64,000 nt of DNA from Streptomyces werraensis (GTDB lineage Bacteria; Actinomycetota; Actinomycetes; Streptomycetales; Streptomycetaceae): NCBI GenBank assembly GCA_014656175.1, contig BNBX01000001.1, positions 1,090,324 to 1,154,323 of the forward strand, in the 5' to 3' direction. The notes beneath the pieces were generated by a model. That model made no database searches, had not been told where the DNA came from, and saw nothing but the letters and a program-made list of their open reading frames with translations. The position numbers and the translations under genes were made by a program. Below are positions 35,275 through 45,700 of the stretch, piece after piece. The stretch's first letter is position 1. Every line of letters begins with the position of its first letter.

Positions 35275-36204
35275 GTGAGTCAGGCACTCGACACACCGCC
35301 CGCCGCGTCGGCGCGCCCGGAACCGCCCGAGTCCGACCTCGCGGCCCTCGCAGCCCGGCACGGCCTCACGGTCAGCGGAGCCCGCCCGCCCCTCGGCGCA
35401 TACGTCCGCCAGCTGTGGGGGCGGCGCCACTTCATCCTGGCCTTCTCCCAGGCCAAGCTGACCGCCCAGTACAGCAAGGCGAAGCTGGGGCAGCTGTGGC
35501 AGGTGGCGACGCCGCTGCTGAACGCGGCCGTGTACTTCTTCATCTTCGGTCTGCTGCTGGGCGCCCGTAAGGGCATACCGGGCGATGCCTACGTGCCGTT
35601 CCTGGTGACGGGCGTGTTCGTGTTCACCTTCACGCAGAGCTCGGTGCTCGCGGGCGTGCGGGCGATCTCGGGGAACCTGGGGCTGGTGCGGGCGCTGCAC
35701 TTCCCCCGGGCGTCGCTGCCGATCTCGTTCGCGCTCCAGCAGCTCCAGCAGCTGCTGTTCTCGATGATCGTCCTGGTCGTCGTCATGATCGGGTTCCGCA
35801 GCTACCCGGATGCCTCCTGGCTGCTGGTGGTCCCCGCGCTGGCGCTGCAGTTCGTGTTCAACACCGGCCTCGCGCTGATCTTCGCGCGGATGGGCAGCAA
35901 GACCCCCGACCTGGCGCAGCTGATGCCGTTCGTGCTGCGGACCTGGATGTACGCGTCCGGCGTGATGTTCTCCATCCCCGCGATGCTGGCGGACAAGAAC
36001 GTCCCCGCCTGGCTGGCGGACGTCCTGCAGTGGAACCCGGCCGCGGTCTACATGGACCTGGTGCGGTTCGCGCTGATCGACAAGTACGACTCGTCCTACC
36101 TGCCGCCGCACGTCTGGGCGTTCGCGCTCGGCTGGGCGGTGCTCGCCGGCGTGGTCGGCTTCGTCTACTTCTGGAAGGCAGAGGAGAGGTACGGCCGTGG
36201 CTGA
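35275..36204 (+). CDS. polysaccharide/teichoic-acid ABC exporter, membrane subunit (TagG/Wzm)
   Basis: A 309-residue ABC-2-type permease. A cytoplasmic N-terminus of about 65 residues is followed by six TMs (TM1 in LLNAAVYFFIFGLLLG). AQYSKAKLGQLWQVATPLLN is the amphipathic helix typical of Wzm/TagG. It would move the undecaprenol-linked polymer across the membrane. The GTG at 35275 is chosen as the first plausible start after the operator region, with a weak ribosome site. Its stop lies 8 bp inside the ATPase gene. Confidence 0.92.
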   Translation: MSQALDTPPAASARPEPPESDLAALAARHGLTVSGARPPLGAYVRQLWGRRHFILAFSQAKLTAQYSKAKLGQLWQVATPLLNAAVYFFIFGLLLGARKGIPGDAYVPFLVTGVFVFTFTQSSVLAGVRAISGNLGLVRALHFPRASLPISFALQQLQQLLFSMIVLVVVMIGFRSYPDASWLLVVPALALQFVFNTGLALIFARMGSKTPDLAQLMPFVLRTWMYASGVMFSIPAMLADKNVPAWLADVLQWNPAAVYMDLVRFALIDKYDSSYLPPHVWAFALGWAVLAGVVGFVYFWKAEERYGRG

Positions 36205-36988
36205 CACCCCCAAGGACAGGAGGCCGACGGTCGTCGCCGACGGCGTCGACGTGGTCTACCGGGTCAACGGCACCGGCGCCGGACGCGGCACCGCGACCGC
36301 AGCGCTCAACCGCATGCTCCGCCGCGGACAGACCGAGAAGGCGGCCGGCGTGCGCCGGGTGCACGCCGTGCGGAACGTGTCCTTCGTGGCGTACCGCGGA
36401 GAGGCGATCGGACTGATCGGCACCAACGGCTCCGGCAAGTCCACCCTGCTCAAGGCCGTCGCCGGGCTCCTCCCGGTGGAGAACGGCAACATCTACACCG
36501 ACGGCCAGCCGTCCCTGCTCGGGGTCAACGCGGCCCTGATGGCCGACCTCACCGGCGAGCGCAACGTGATGCTCGGCGGGCTCGCGATGGGCATGTCCCG
36601 CGAGGAGGTGAAGGCCCGCTACCAGGACATCGTCGACTTCTCCGGGATCAACGAGAAGGGCGACTTCATCACCCTGCCGATGCGCACCTACTCCTCCGGC
36701 ATGGCCGCCCGGCTGCGCTTCTCCATCGCCGCCGCCAAGGACCACGACGTGCTCCTCGTCGACGAGGCGCTGGCCACGGGCGACCGCTCCTTCCAGAAGC
36801 GCTCCGAGGCCCGTATCCGCGAGCTGCGCAAGCACGCCGGCACGGTGTTCCTGGTCAGCCACAACAACAAGTCCATCCGCGACACCTGCGACCGGGTGCT
36901 CTGGCTGGAGCGCGGCGAGCTGCGCATGGACGGCCCCACGGACGAGGTGCTCCGGGAGTACGAGAAGTTCACGGGAGCGGCCCGCTAG
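36197..36988 (+). CDS. polysaccharide/teichoic-acid ABC exporter, ATPase (TagH/Wzt)
   Basis: A 263-residue ATPase for the TagG-like permease. Walker A GTNGSGKST is at 75-83, the signature is YSSGMAARLRFSIA and Walker B is VLLVDEALATGD. No C-terminal carbohydrate-binding domain is present, so it is TagH-like rather than a long Wzt. GTG start at 36197 overlapping the permease gene. A long N-terminal leader before the Walker A (residues 1-60) is usual for this subfamily. Confidence 0.95.
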   Translation: MADTPKDRRPTVVADGVDVVYRVNGTGAGRGTATAALNRMLRRGQTEKAAGVRRVHAVRNVSFVAYRGEAIGLIGTNGSGKSTLLKAVAGLLPVENGNIYTDGQPSLLGVNAALMADLTGERNVMLGGLAMGMSREEVKARYQDIVDFSGINEKGDFITLPMRTYSSGMAARLRFSIAAAKDHDVLLVDEALATGDRSFQKRSEARIRELRKHAGTVFLVSHNNKSIRDTCDRVLWLERGELRMDGPTDEVLREYEKFTGAAR

Positions 36989-37122
36989 CGGATCCGGCGT
37001 GGGCGCGGCGAGCGCCGTTCGGGTGGACTTCACGCCGACCGATTCGCCCGACAGGTGTCACTATGACTGGATGACGACCGACGGGACCGTCCGCGCCGAC
37101 GAGCAGCCGAAGGAGCCCCGTG

Positions 37123-39318
37123 ATGCCCCAGCTCAGCGTCATCGTCCACGGGCCGAACACCCAGGACCACCTGACCGGCCTGCTCGACTCGCTCGTCGCC
37201 CACCCGCTGCCGGACGTGGAGGTCGTCGTCGCCGCTGTCGGCGACTGGGCCCGTGAGACGGCCGAGCGGCACGCCCCGCAGCTCCAGGTGGTCCCGCTGC
37301 CCGACGGCGCCTCCGACGCGGCGGCGAGAGCGGCGGGGGCCGCGCGGGCCGCAGGCCGCTGGCTGCACTTCGTCCGCGCCAAGGACGGCCTCCCGCCCGG
37401 CAGCCCCCGCACCGTCGCCGAACGCACAGCCGAGCTGCCCGACACCGTCGACGTCCTCCTCCTGGACCATCTGCGCAGCACCTGGCGCAGCTCCGCCCTG
37501 CCCTCGGCGGACGGCCCCCTCCTCGCCCGCGCCGGACGCACCGACCCGGCCCTCGCCGACAGCGCCTACCTGCTGCGCCTGACCCCGCTGCTGGGCACCC
37601 GCGTGCTGCGCGCCGGCTTCTGGCGGGCCCACGAGGAGCACCTCACCACCGACGACGAGGCCCGCGCCGCCCTCGCCGCCCTGCTGCTCGCCGGCCGCGT
37701 CTCCTGCCTGCCGCACATCGCCTACGAGGACCGGCGGCTGCGCCCCGCGAGTCTCCCGCCCGTCACCCCCGAGCAGCACCTCGCCGCCGTCGACCGCTAC
37801 GAGGCCCTGCTCGACCTCGCCCAGGACCGGCCCGCGGTCTACACCGTGCTCTACGAGATCATGGTCCGCGACTGCCTGCGCACCTTCGCCCGCGGCGCCG
37901 TGCCCGAGCCGGCCGCCCGGGAGTTCTTCCTGCGGGCCGGATCCGCCGCCGTACGCCGCCGCCCCGAGGGGTACCGCCGTCCCGGCGGCCCCGAGGGCGT
38001 GCGCCGCTCGCTGCTGGAGGAGGGCGCCTACACGCGCTACCGCGCCTTCCAGACCGCCAACCACGCGCGTCGCGCCGTGCGGTCCACGGTGCGCGCCGGA
38101 CGGCGGCAGGCGGGCGCCCTGATCCGCGACCATCAGTACCGCGCGGCGCTGCGCCGGCCCGTCGACCCGCACCTCGCGGTGTTCTCCGCCTACTGGAACC
38201 GCGGCGTCGCCTGCAACCCGGCCGCGATCGCCGCGAAGCTCGCCGAACTCGCCCCGCACATCCACCCGGTGTGGGTGGTGACCGCGCGCAACGCGGCCCT
38301 GCTGCCGCCCGGCACCGACCACGTGGTCCCCGGCACCCGCCGCTACTGGGAGGTGCTCGCCACGGCGAAGTACCTCGTCAACAACGTCAACTTCCCGAAC
38401 GCGGTGGTCAAACGCCCCGACGCGGTGCATGTGCAGACCCACCACGGCACCCCGCTCAAGCGCATGGGCCTCGACCAGATGGCCTACCCGGCCGCCGCGC
38501 AGGGCCTGGACTTCGACGCCCTGCTGGAGCGCGTCGACAAGTGGGACTACAGCGTTTCCGCCAACAGCCACACCACCCGCATGTGGGAGCGCGCCTACCC
38601 GTCCCGGTACGTCTCCCTCGACCACGGCTATCCGCGCAACGACGTCTACTACACGGCGGGCGCCGGCGAGGTGCGCGCGGTCCGCGAGCGGCTCGGCATC
38701 GCCCCCGGCCGCCGCGCCGTCCTCTACGCGCCCACCCACCGCGACTACGAGGCCGGCTGGACCCCGCGTCTGGACCTGGCCGCGCTCGCCGACCGGCTCG
38801 GCGAGGACACCGTCCTGCTGGTGCGCGCCCACTACTTCTACGACCCGGGCCTCACCCCGCCGGCCGGCCTGCGCCGCTCGAGGCGCGTGATCGACGTGTC
38901 CGCGTACGAACCGGTCGAGGAGCTGTGCCTGGCCGCCGACGCCCTGGTCACGGACTACTCGTCGATCATGTTCGACTACGCCAACCTGGACCGCCCGATC
39001 GTGATCCACGCCGACGACTGGGAGACGTACCGGACCACGCGCGGGGTGTACTTCGACCTGACGGCCGAGGCGCCGGGGCCGGTCGCGCGCACCCAGGACG
39101 ACCTCACCGAGATCCTCGCCACCGACGCCTGGCGCGACGAGGGCGCGTCGAAGGCACGGGCCGCCTTCCGGCGCCGGTTCTGCGAGTTCGACGACGGCCG
39201 GGCCGCCGAGCGCGTCGTACGCCGGGTGTTCCTCGGCGAGGACGAGGCGTCCCTGCCCCCGGTGCTGCCGCCGAAGGAGCGCACCCCGGCGCCGGCCCCC
39301 CAGGAGGTGACCGCGTGA
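37123..39318 (+). CDS. GT2-TagF fusion 4, glycosyltransferase half lost its active site
   Basis: A 731-residue fusion. The TagF-like half (about residues 345-700) is complete: HHGTPLKRMG, GYPRNDVY, YAPTHRD, LLVRAHYFY and TDYSSIMFDY. The N-terminal half keeps the family-2 fold pattern (QLSVIVHGPNTQDHL), but the DD motif reads VVAAVGD, the DxDD motif reads VRAKDG and the ED of the acceptor loop is gone. It should act only as a polyol-phosphate transferase. ATG 37123 is chosen because AGGAG at 37111 is then 7 bp away; GTG at 37120 is the alternative. Its TGA overlaps the next ATG. Confidence 0.92.
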   Translation: MPQLSVIVHGPNTQDHLTGLLDSLVAHPLPDVEVVVAAVGDWARETAERHAPQLQVVPLPDGASDAAARAAGAARAAGRWLHFVRAKDGLPPGSPRTVAERTAELPDTVDVLLLDHLRSTWRSSALPSADGPLLARAGRTDPALADSAYLLRLTPLLGTRVLRAGFWRAHEEHLTTDDEARAALAALLLAGRVSCLPHIAYEDRRLRPASLPPVTPEQHLAAVDRYEALLDLAQDRPAVYTVLYEIMVRDCLRTFARGAVPEPAAREFFLRAGSAAVRRRPEGYRRPGGPEGVRRSLLEEGAYTRYRAFQTANHARRAVRSTVRAGRRQAGALIRDHQYRAALRRPVDPHLAVFSAYWNRGVACNPAAIAAKLAELAPHIHPVWVVTARNAALLPPGTDHVVPGTRRYWEVLATAKYLVNNVNFPNAVVKRPDAVHVQTHHGTPLKRMGLDQMAYPAAAQGLDFDALLERVDKWDYSVSANSHTTRMWERAYPSRYVSLDHGYPRNDVYYTAGAGEVRAVRERLGIAPGRRAVLYAPTHRDYEAGWTPRLDLAALADRLGEDTVLLVRAHYFYDPGLTPPAGLRRSRRVIDVSAYEPVEELCLAADALVTDYSSIMFDYANLDRPIVIHADDWETYRTTRGVYFDLTAEAPGPVARTQDDLTEILATDAWRDEGASKARAAFRRRFCEFDDGRAAERVVRRVFLGEDEASLPPVLPPKERTPAPAPQEVTA

Positions 39319-40994
39319 TGTCCACGTCCCGGCTCCCCGACGTCACCGTCACGGTGATCGTGCACAACGACGCCGGACGGCTGCCCCGCGCCGTGCGGTC
39401 CGTGTGCCGCCAGACCCACCGCGACCTGGAGGTCGTCATCAGCGACGACCACTCCACGGACGACACCCCGCGGGTGGCGCGGGAGCTGGCGGCCGCCGAC
39501 CCGCGCGTGCGGTACCTGCGGCTGCCGGAGAACAGCGGCGGGTGCAGCGCCCCGCGCAACCGCGCCCTGGAGATCGCCCGGGCGCCGTACCTGATGTTCC
39601 TCGACAGCGACGACGAACTGCCGGAGGGGGCGGTCGCCGCCCTGCTGGCCGCGCACCGGGAGCGGGAGATCGACTTCGCGATGGGGGCGGTGCGCCGGAT
39701 CCGCGTGGACACCGGACGCCGCTCCACGTGGATGCCGCACCTGGTGGGCGAGCGCCGCACCCTGGACGGCATCGAGGACGACCCGCGGTTGTTCTTCGAG
39801 CACCTGGCGACCAGCAAGATGTACGCCCGTGCCTTCCTCGACCGGCACGCGCTGCGCTTCCCGGAGGGCATCCACTACGAGGACCAGCTGTTCTCGGCGC
39901 AGGCCTACTGCCTGGCGGAGCGGTTCACGATCGTCCCCGAGCCGGTCTACCTCTGGTACATAGCCCCGTACGTGAGCTCCGGGACCGCGTCCATATCCAA
40001 CCAGCGGCACCTGATCGGCAACGTCCGCGACCGGATCCACGTGCAGCGCCTGATCGACGCGTTCCTGGCGGAGAGCGGGCACGAGGGGCTGCGCGAGGAC
40101 AAGGACCACAAGTTCCTCAAGCACGACTTCCGGATGTACGCGGGCGACCTGCCGTACCGCGACGCGGAGTGGCTGGCCGCCTTCGCCGACGAGGTGAACC
40201 CGTACCTGGAGACGCTGGCCCCGGGCGCGTACGCGCGGCTGCCCCGTGCGGAGCGGGTGGTGCTCCAGCTGGTCCGGGACCGTCGCCTGCCGGAGGCCGC
40301 GCTCGCGGCGCGGGGACTGGGGCACGGCGTCGCCCCGAGGCGGCTGACCGGCGACGCGGACGGCCGGGTCTACTGGGGCGACCGGGTGCCGGACGGCGTG
40401 GCCGCCCGCCGCGAGCTGGACCTGACCGAGCTGGAGCCGGACACCCGCCCGTTCCCCGCCGCGCTGTTCCGGCACGAGATCACGGGGCTCGCCCGCGTCC
40501 CCGGGGGCGGCGCCCGGGTCGACCTCACCGTGCGGACCTACGACCCGGCGCTGCGGCTCCCCGTCGGCCCGCAGCGGGCGAGCCTGGTGATCTCCCCGGG
40601 CCGGCGCCGCCTCACCATGCCGTTCCGCCTGGACCCGGTGCGGCCGGGTGTGTTCGAGGGGACGGTACGGCTGGACCTGGCCGGGGCGCGGCTGCCGCTG
40701 GGCGGGTTCGCCGGGGTCCGGCACCCGCTGGTCCGGCTCTCCGGTGGCGGCCGGAGCAACCAGGCGCTGCTGCTGGCGCCCCTGGAGTTCCCCGCGCTGA
40801 CCGCCCGCGTCCCCTACCGCTCAGGCGCCGCCCCCCACCAGGTCACCGTCGAGCCCGAGGGACACAACCCGGGCCGCCTCCAGGTCCGCTGGGAACCGGC
40901 CGGCGTCACCGCCGCGCTCCGCCCGGTCGCCGGCCGCCTGGTCCACCCGCGCCTGCGCCGCGCGGTGCAGCTGGTGGCGGGCGCCCTGCGCTGA
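39318..40994 (+). CDS. family-2 glycosyltransferase with C-terminal extension
   Basis: A 558-residue enzyme paralogous to the 32488-34098 protein. ISDDHSTDD, FLDSDD and HYEDQLFSA are the GT-A catalytic motifs, and RLPENSGGCSAPRN is shared with its paralogue. The last 200 residues are a beta-rich unassigned region that includes ELDLTELEPDTRPFP. It starts at ATG 39318 overlapping the stop of fusion 4 (TGATG), so the pair should be made together, with one adding phosphopolyol and the other a sugar. Confidence 0.88.
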   Translation: MSTSRLPDVTVTVIVHNDAGRLPRAVRSVCRQTHRDLEVVISDDHSTDDTPRVARELAAADPRVRYLRLPENSGGCSAPRNRALEIARAPYLMFLDSDDELPEGAVAALLAAHREREIDFAMGAVRRIRVDTGRRSTWMPHLVGERRTLDGIEDDPRLFFEHLATSKMYARAFLDRHALRFPEGIHYEDQLFSAQAYCLAERFTIVPEPVYLWYIAPYVSSGTASISNQRHLIGNVRDRIHVQRLIDAFLAESGHEGLREDKDHKFLKHDFRMYAGDLPYRDAEWLAAFADEVNPYLETLAPGAYARLPRAERVVLQLVRDRRLPEAALAARGLGHGVAPRRLTGDADGRVYWGDRVPDGVAARRELDLTELEPDTRPFPAALFRHEITGLARVPGGGARVDLTVRTYDPALRLPVGPQRASLVISPGRRRLTMPFRLDPVRPGVFEGTVRLDLAGARLPLGGFAGVRHPLVRLSGGGRSNQALLLAPLEFPALTARVPYRSGAAPHQVTVEPEGHNPGRLQVRWEPAGVTAALRPVAGRLVHPRLRRAVQLVAGALR

Positions 40995-41074
40995 CCGCCC
41001 GCACCGTCCGCCCGCCGTCCGCACCGGGCCGTACGGCCGGCGGGCGCACTGCGCCGGTCCCACGCCGCCCCGCC

Positions 41075-42595
41075 TCACGGCACCGCGTACAGCACCTCCC
41101 CCCGCGGCCCCCGGGCCACCGGCCGCAGCACGGGGTCGTCCAGCGCGCCACGGCGGTCCAGCACCCAGCGCACCTCGTAGTCCCGCTCGGTGCGCCGCCG
41201 CTCGGCCTCGGACGTGTCCGCGGCGAAGTACGCCCGCGTGACGGCGGTACGGCGCTCCTCGTCGGCGAGGAAGAAGTCCGGATAGCCGGGGGCGACCGTG
41301 TAGGGGCCGTACGCCGGCACCTGGCGGGCGACCCGGCCCTCCGCCATGACGACGTCGCCGTACCGCACCCAGCGGGTGATCCACCCGTACCCCGGCCACG
41401 GCCGCCGGTACTTCTCCGCGACCGGACCCGGCAGCGCGTCGGCCGGGACCACGTACCCGAGCGCGCCCGCCTGTGCCCAGGCACCGGCCAGCAGCGCCCC
41501 GGCGAGCAGCGCCGCCCACACCGACCGCACCCGCCGCGATCCTTCCCCCACGACCGCGAGCGCCGCCGCGAGCTGCGCCGGGATCACCGCCGCCGGCAGG
41601 GCCCTCGCCCAGGAGTGGTGCCCGGTGACCCGGCCCGCCGCGACGGCCAGCACGCCCAGGGCGCAGAACACCACCAGCGGGTCGCGGTGGTCACGCCGCC
41701 ACCGCCCCACCAGCGCGGCCACCCCGAGCAGCACCAGTGCGAACCGCGCCGCCGGATGCGCGTACAGCACCCGGTGCACCGTCTCCAGCCGTTCCCCGGC
41801 GTCCGCCAGCGCGAAGAAGTCGTAGTACGGCCACGCCCCCAGCACCGACACGCCCAGCAGCAGCGCGCCGCCGAGCCGGGGCCACAACGCGCGCCCGGGA
41901 CGCGCGGCGGCCACCGTGGCGGCAGCGCCGGCCGTGGCCACCACCCCGGAGAACTGGTGGCAGAGAAGGATCACCGCCCACAGCACGCCCAGCCCCAGCC
42001 ACACCCCCCACCCGGCCGGCCGGCGCAGCGCCCCGCTCAGCCAGGCCCAGAAGTGGAAGGCGAGCCCCAGTGTGAAGGTGCTCGGGTACGCCGCCGTCAG
42101 GGCCAGCGAGTGCAGCCCGGTGAACCCGCTCCACAGCAGGGGCTCGGTGCCCCACAGCAGCAGCAGGGACAGCAGCGCGAGCACGGGCGCGGCCGGGTGC
42201 GCGCTCAGCGTCCGCACGTACCGCCACACGCCCGTGACCAGCAGCGCCAGTCCGGCCGCGGCGGCCGCCCGCAGCACCACGAACACGTCCAGCCCGGTCA
42301 CCCGGGCCGCACCGCCGAGCACCAGCGTCCACGGCGAGTAGTAGGGGCTCGGGGTGTTCGCGTCGACCAGCGGGTTGCCGGGGGCGAGCGGGGCGTGCCG
42401 CAGCCGCTGCACGGTCGCCGCGTGGATGCCCAGGTCGCCCATCCACGGCAGCCGTACGACGACCAGGGCCAGCAGCAGCAGGACGAGTCCGGTGACGCCC
42501 GTGGCCAGGACCCGGCCGGCGGCGGCCGGGCGGAGCGCGGAGCGCCGTGTGCCGGTCTCCCCGGACATCCCGGACGACAAGAATCGGACAGTCAC
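41075..42595 (-). CDS. multi-TM protein, GT-C-like, paralogue of the 29.8-31.4 kb gene
   Basis: A 506-residue polytopic protein with about eleven TMs, an external loop after TM1 (LGIHAATVQRL, SPYYSPWTLV) and a C-terminal soluble domain of about 120 residues. Shared motifs with the 29801-31420 protein show common ancestry, though this gene is on the opposite strand. It is a likely lipid-linked-sugar glycosyltransferase (inferred). GTG at 42595 with AAGG upstream; ATG at 42568 is possible. It converges with the glycosyltransferase gene ending at 40994. Confidence 0.78.
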   Translation of the reverse strand: MTVRFLSSGMSGETGTRRSALRPAAAGRVLATGVTGLVLLLLALVVVRLPWMGDLGIHAATVQRLRHAPLAPGNPLVDANTPSPYYSPWTLVLGGAARVTGLDVFVVLRAAAAAGLALLVTGVWRYVRTLSAHPAAPVLALLSLLLLWGTEPLLWSGFTGLHSLALTAAYPSTFTLGLAFHFWAWLSGALRRPAGWGVWLGLGVLWAVILLCHQFSGVVATAGAAATVAAARPGRALWPRLGGALLLGVSVLGAWPYYDFFALADAGERLETVHRVLYAHPAARFALVLLGVAALVGRWRRDHRDPLVVFCALGVLAVAAGRVTGHHSWARALPAAVIPAQLAAALAVVGEGSRRVRSVWAALLAGALLAGAWAQAGALGYVVPADALPGPVAEKYRRPWPGYGWITRWVRYGDVVMAEGRVARQVPAYGPYTVAPGYPDFFLADEERRTAVTRAYFAADTSEAERRRTERDYEVRWVLDRRGALDDPVLRPVARGPRGEVLYAVP

Positions 42596-42670
42596 AGGGG
42601 AGCCTTATCCCGTTACGGCACCGTGCCCACGGGTTCGCCGCCGATTCCCGCCCAACGCACCACACACGCG

Positions 42671-42711
42671 CGAGGGGCGCCCCGGACCGTGACGGCCCAA
42701 GGCGCCCCTCG
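42671..42711 (-). terminator. glutamate dehydrogenase terminator
   Basis: A perfect 11-bp stem CGAGGGGCGCC/GGCGCCCCTCG with a 19-nt loop starts 15 nt beyond the dehydrogenase stop. Confidence 0.8.
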
Positions 42712-42725
42712 ACGGGTCCGGTGCG

Positions 42726-45700
42726 CTACGAGTTCCTGAGCAGCGTGCGCATGGTGCGCATCGCCACCGACAGGTTGGCCAGGTCGAACGCGTCGGAGTT
42801 GTGGATCTCCTCCAGCGTGCTGCGGGCCCGGCCCAGCAGCGCCGCGTTCTTCTGCTCCCACAGTGCGAAGCGCTGCTCCGGCGTCGACGTGCCGTCGCCC
42901 TCCGCCAGCACGTCCGCGGTGACCGCCGCGTGCGCCGCGTACAGGTCCTCGCGGATCGCCGCACGGGCCATCGACTGCCACCGGTCGGCGCGCGGCAGCT
43001 CGATGATCCGGTCCATCAGCTGGGTGATGCGCAGCCGGTCGCCCAGGTCGTAGTAGACCTCGGCGACGTCCAGCGGCTCCTTGCCCATCCGGTCGGCCAC
43101 GGACACGATGTCGAGCGTCGGGAAGGCGGAGGAGAATCCGGCGACCCGCGTGGCCAGCTCGTCCGGGACCCCGGCGCCGCCGAGCTCGTCGTAGATCTTC
43201 TGGTACCAGTCCAGGTCATCGCCGCGCAGCAGCTTGGGCAGCTGCGACCAGACGTGCTCCACCCGCTCGGCGAAGAACGACACCGTCTCCTCGAGCTGCA
43301 GCGGCTGCGGCCGGTTGTTCAGCAGCCAGCGCGTGCCGCGCTCCACCAGACGGCGCGAGTGCAGCCGGATCCGGGTCTGGGTGGCCGCGTCGACCTTGGT
43401 GTCGAGCGCCTCCACGCCGTCCCACACCACCGAGGAGCGGAAGATCGCGCGGGCCGCGGTCTGCGCCCGGACGATCTCCTCCAGCGACGCCCCGGTCTCC
43501 TCGCGCATCCGGTGCAGATACGTGGTGCCGCCGGTGTTGACCGTGTCGTTGACCAGCACGGTCGTGGTGATCTCACGGCGCAGCGGGTGGGTGTCGATGT
43601 GCTCCGCGAACTGCTCGCGCAGCGCGGTCGGGAAGTACGCGTGCAGCAGACCCTTGAGGTACGGGTCGTCGGGCAGCGAGGTGTGCAGCAGCTCCTCGGC
43701 GACGGTGATCTTCGTGTACGCCAGCAGCACCGCCGTCTCCGGCCCGGTCAGGCCCTGCCCGGAGGCGAGCCGCTCGCGGATCTGCCGGTCGGTGGGCAGG
43801 AACTCCAGCGCCCGGTCCAGATGGCCCTCGCGCACCAGGTGCTTCAGGAAGCGCTGCTGCGCGTGGATCATGTCCTTCGACTGGGCGAGCGCGTTGGCGA
43901 TGGCGGTGTTCTGCGCGTAGTTGTTGCGCAGCACCAGACGGCCGACCTCGTCGGTCATCTCGGCGAGCAGCTTGTTGCGCTGCTTCACCGTCATGTCGCC
44001 TTCCTTGACCAGCCCGTTCAGCAGGATCTTGATGTTCACCTCGTGGTCGGAGGTGTCCACGCCCGCGCTGTTGTCGATGGCGTCGGTGTTGATCCGGCCG
44101 CCGTGCAGCGCGAACTCGATCCGGCCGAGCTGGGTCAGGCCCAGGTTGCCTCCCTCGCCGACGACCGAGACCCGCAGGTCCTGCCCGTCGACGCGGATCG
44201 CGTCGTTGCTCTTGTCGCCGACGTCCGCGTGGGACTCGGTGGACGCCTTGACGTAGGTGCCGATGCCGCCGTTCCACAGCAGGTCGACCGGCGCCGTGAG
44301 GATGGCCTTCATCAGGTCGGCCGGGGTCATCTTGGAGATCTTCTCCTCGATGCCCAGGGCCTCACGGATGTGGCTGTTGAGCTGGATGGACTTGGCCGTG
44401 CGCGGGAAGACGCCACCGCCCGCGGAGATCAGCTCGGCGTTGTAGTCGGCCCAGCTGGAGCGCGGCAGCTCGAACAGCCGGCGGCGCTCGGCGTACCCGG
44501 TGGCCGCGTCCGGGTCCGGGTCGATGAAGATGTGCCGGTGGTCGAAGGCGGCGACCAGGCGGATGTGCTCGCTGAGCAGCATGCCGTTGCCGAACACGTC
44601 GCCGGACATGTCGCCGATGCCGACGACCGTGAAGTCCTCGCTCTGGGTGTCCACGCCCAGCTCCCGGAAGTGCCGCTTGACGGACTCCCAGGCGCCGCGC
44701 GCGGTGATGCCCATGCCCTTGTGGTCGTAGCCGGCCGAGCCGCCGGAGGCGAAGGCGTCCCCGAGCCAGAAGTTGTAGCTCTCCGCGACCTCGTTGGCGA
44801 TGTCGGAGAAGGTCGCGGTGCCCTTGTCGGCGGCGACGACCAGGTAGGTGTCGTCCTCGTCGTGCCGGACGACGTCCGCCGGCGGCACGACCTCGCCGCC
44901 CACCATGTTGTCGGTGATGTCGAGCAGCGCGGAGATGAACGTCCGGTAGGAGGCGATGCCCTCGGCCATCCACGCGTCGCGGTCGACGGCCGGGTCGGGC
45001 AGCTGCTTGGCGACGAAGCCGCCCTTGGCGCCGACCGGCACGATGACGGTGTTCTTCACCATCTGCGCCTTGACCAGGCCGAGGATCTCGGTGCGGAAGT
45101 CCTCACGCCGGTCGGACCAGCGCAGACCGCCGCGCGCGACCTTGCCGAAGCGCAGGTGCACGCCCTCCACCCGCGGCGAGTACACCCAGATCTCGAACGC
45201 CGGGCGCGGCGCGGGCAGGTCCGGGATGGCCCGCGGGTCGAACTTCATGGAGACGTAGTCGTGCGGCTCGCCGCCCGCCGCCTCCTGGAAGAAGTTGGTG
45301 CGCAGCGTCGCCTTGATGACGGTGAGGAAGGAGCGCAGGATGCGGTCCTCGTCGAGGCTCGCGACCTGGTCGAGGGCGGCGTCGAGCTCCTCCAGCAGGG
45401 CGTCCACCAGCTCGTACCCGGCGCGCTGCCGGTCCGGCGACATCCGCGCCTCGAACAGGGAGACCAGCAGCCGGGTGGTGTGGACGTTGTGGCGGAGGGT
45501 GTCCTCCATGTAGTCCTGGCTGAAGGTGGACCCGGCCTGGCGCAGGTACTTGGCGTACGCGCGCAGCACCATCGCCTGGCGCCAGGTGAGCCCGGCGCTC
45601 AGCACGAGGGCGTTGAAGCCGTCGTTCTCCGCCTTGCCGGTCCAGGTCGCCGCGAAGGCCTCCTGGAAGCGCTCGCGGGCGTCGTCGCCGAGGTAGTCCA

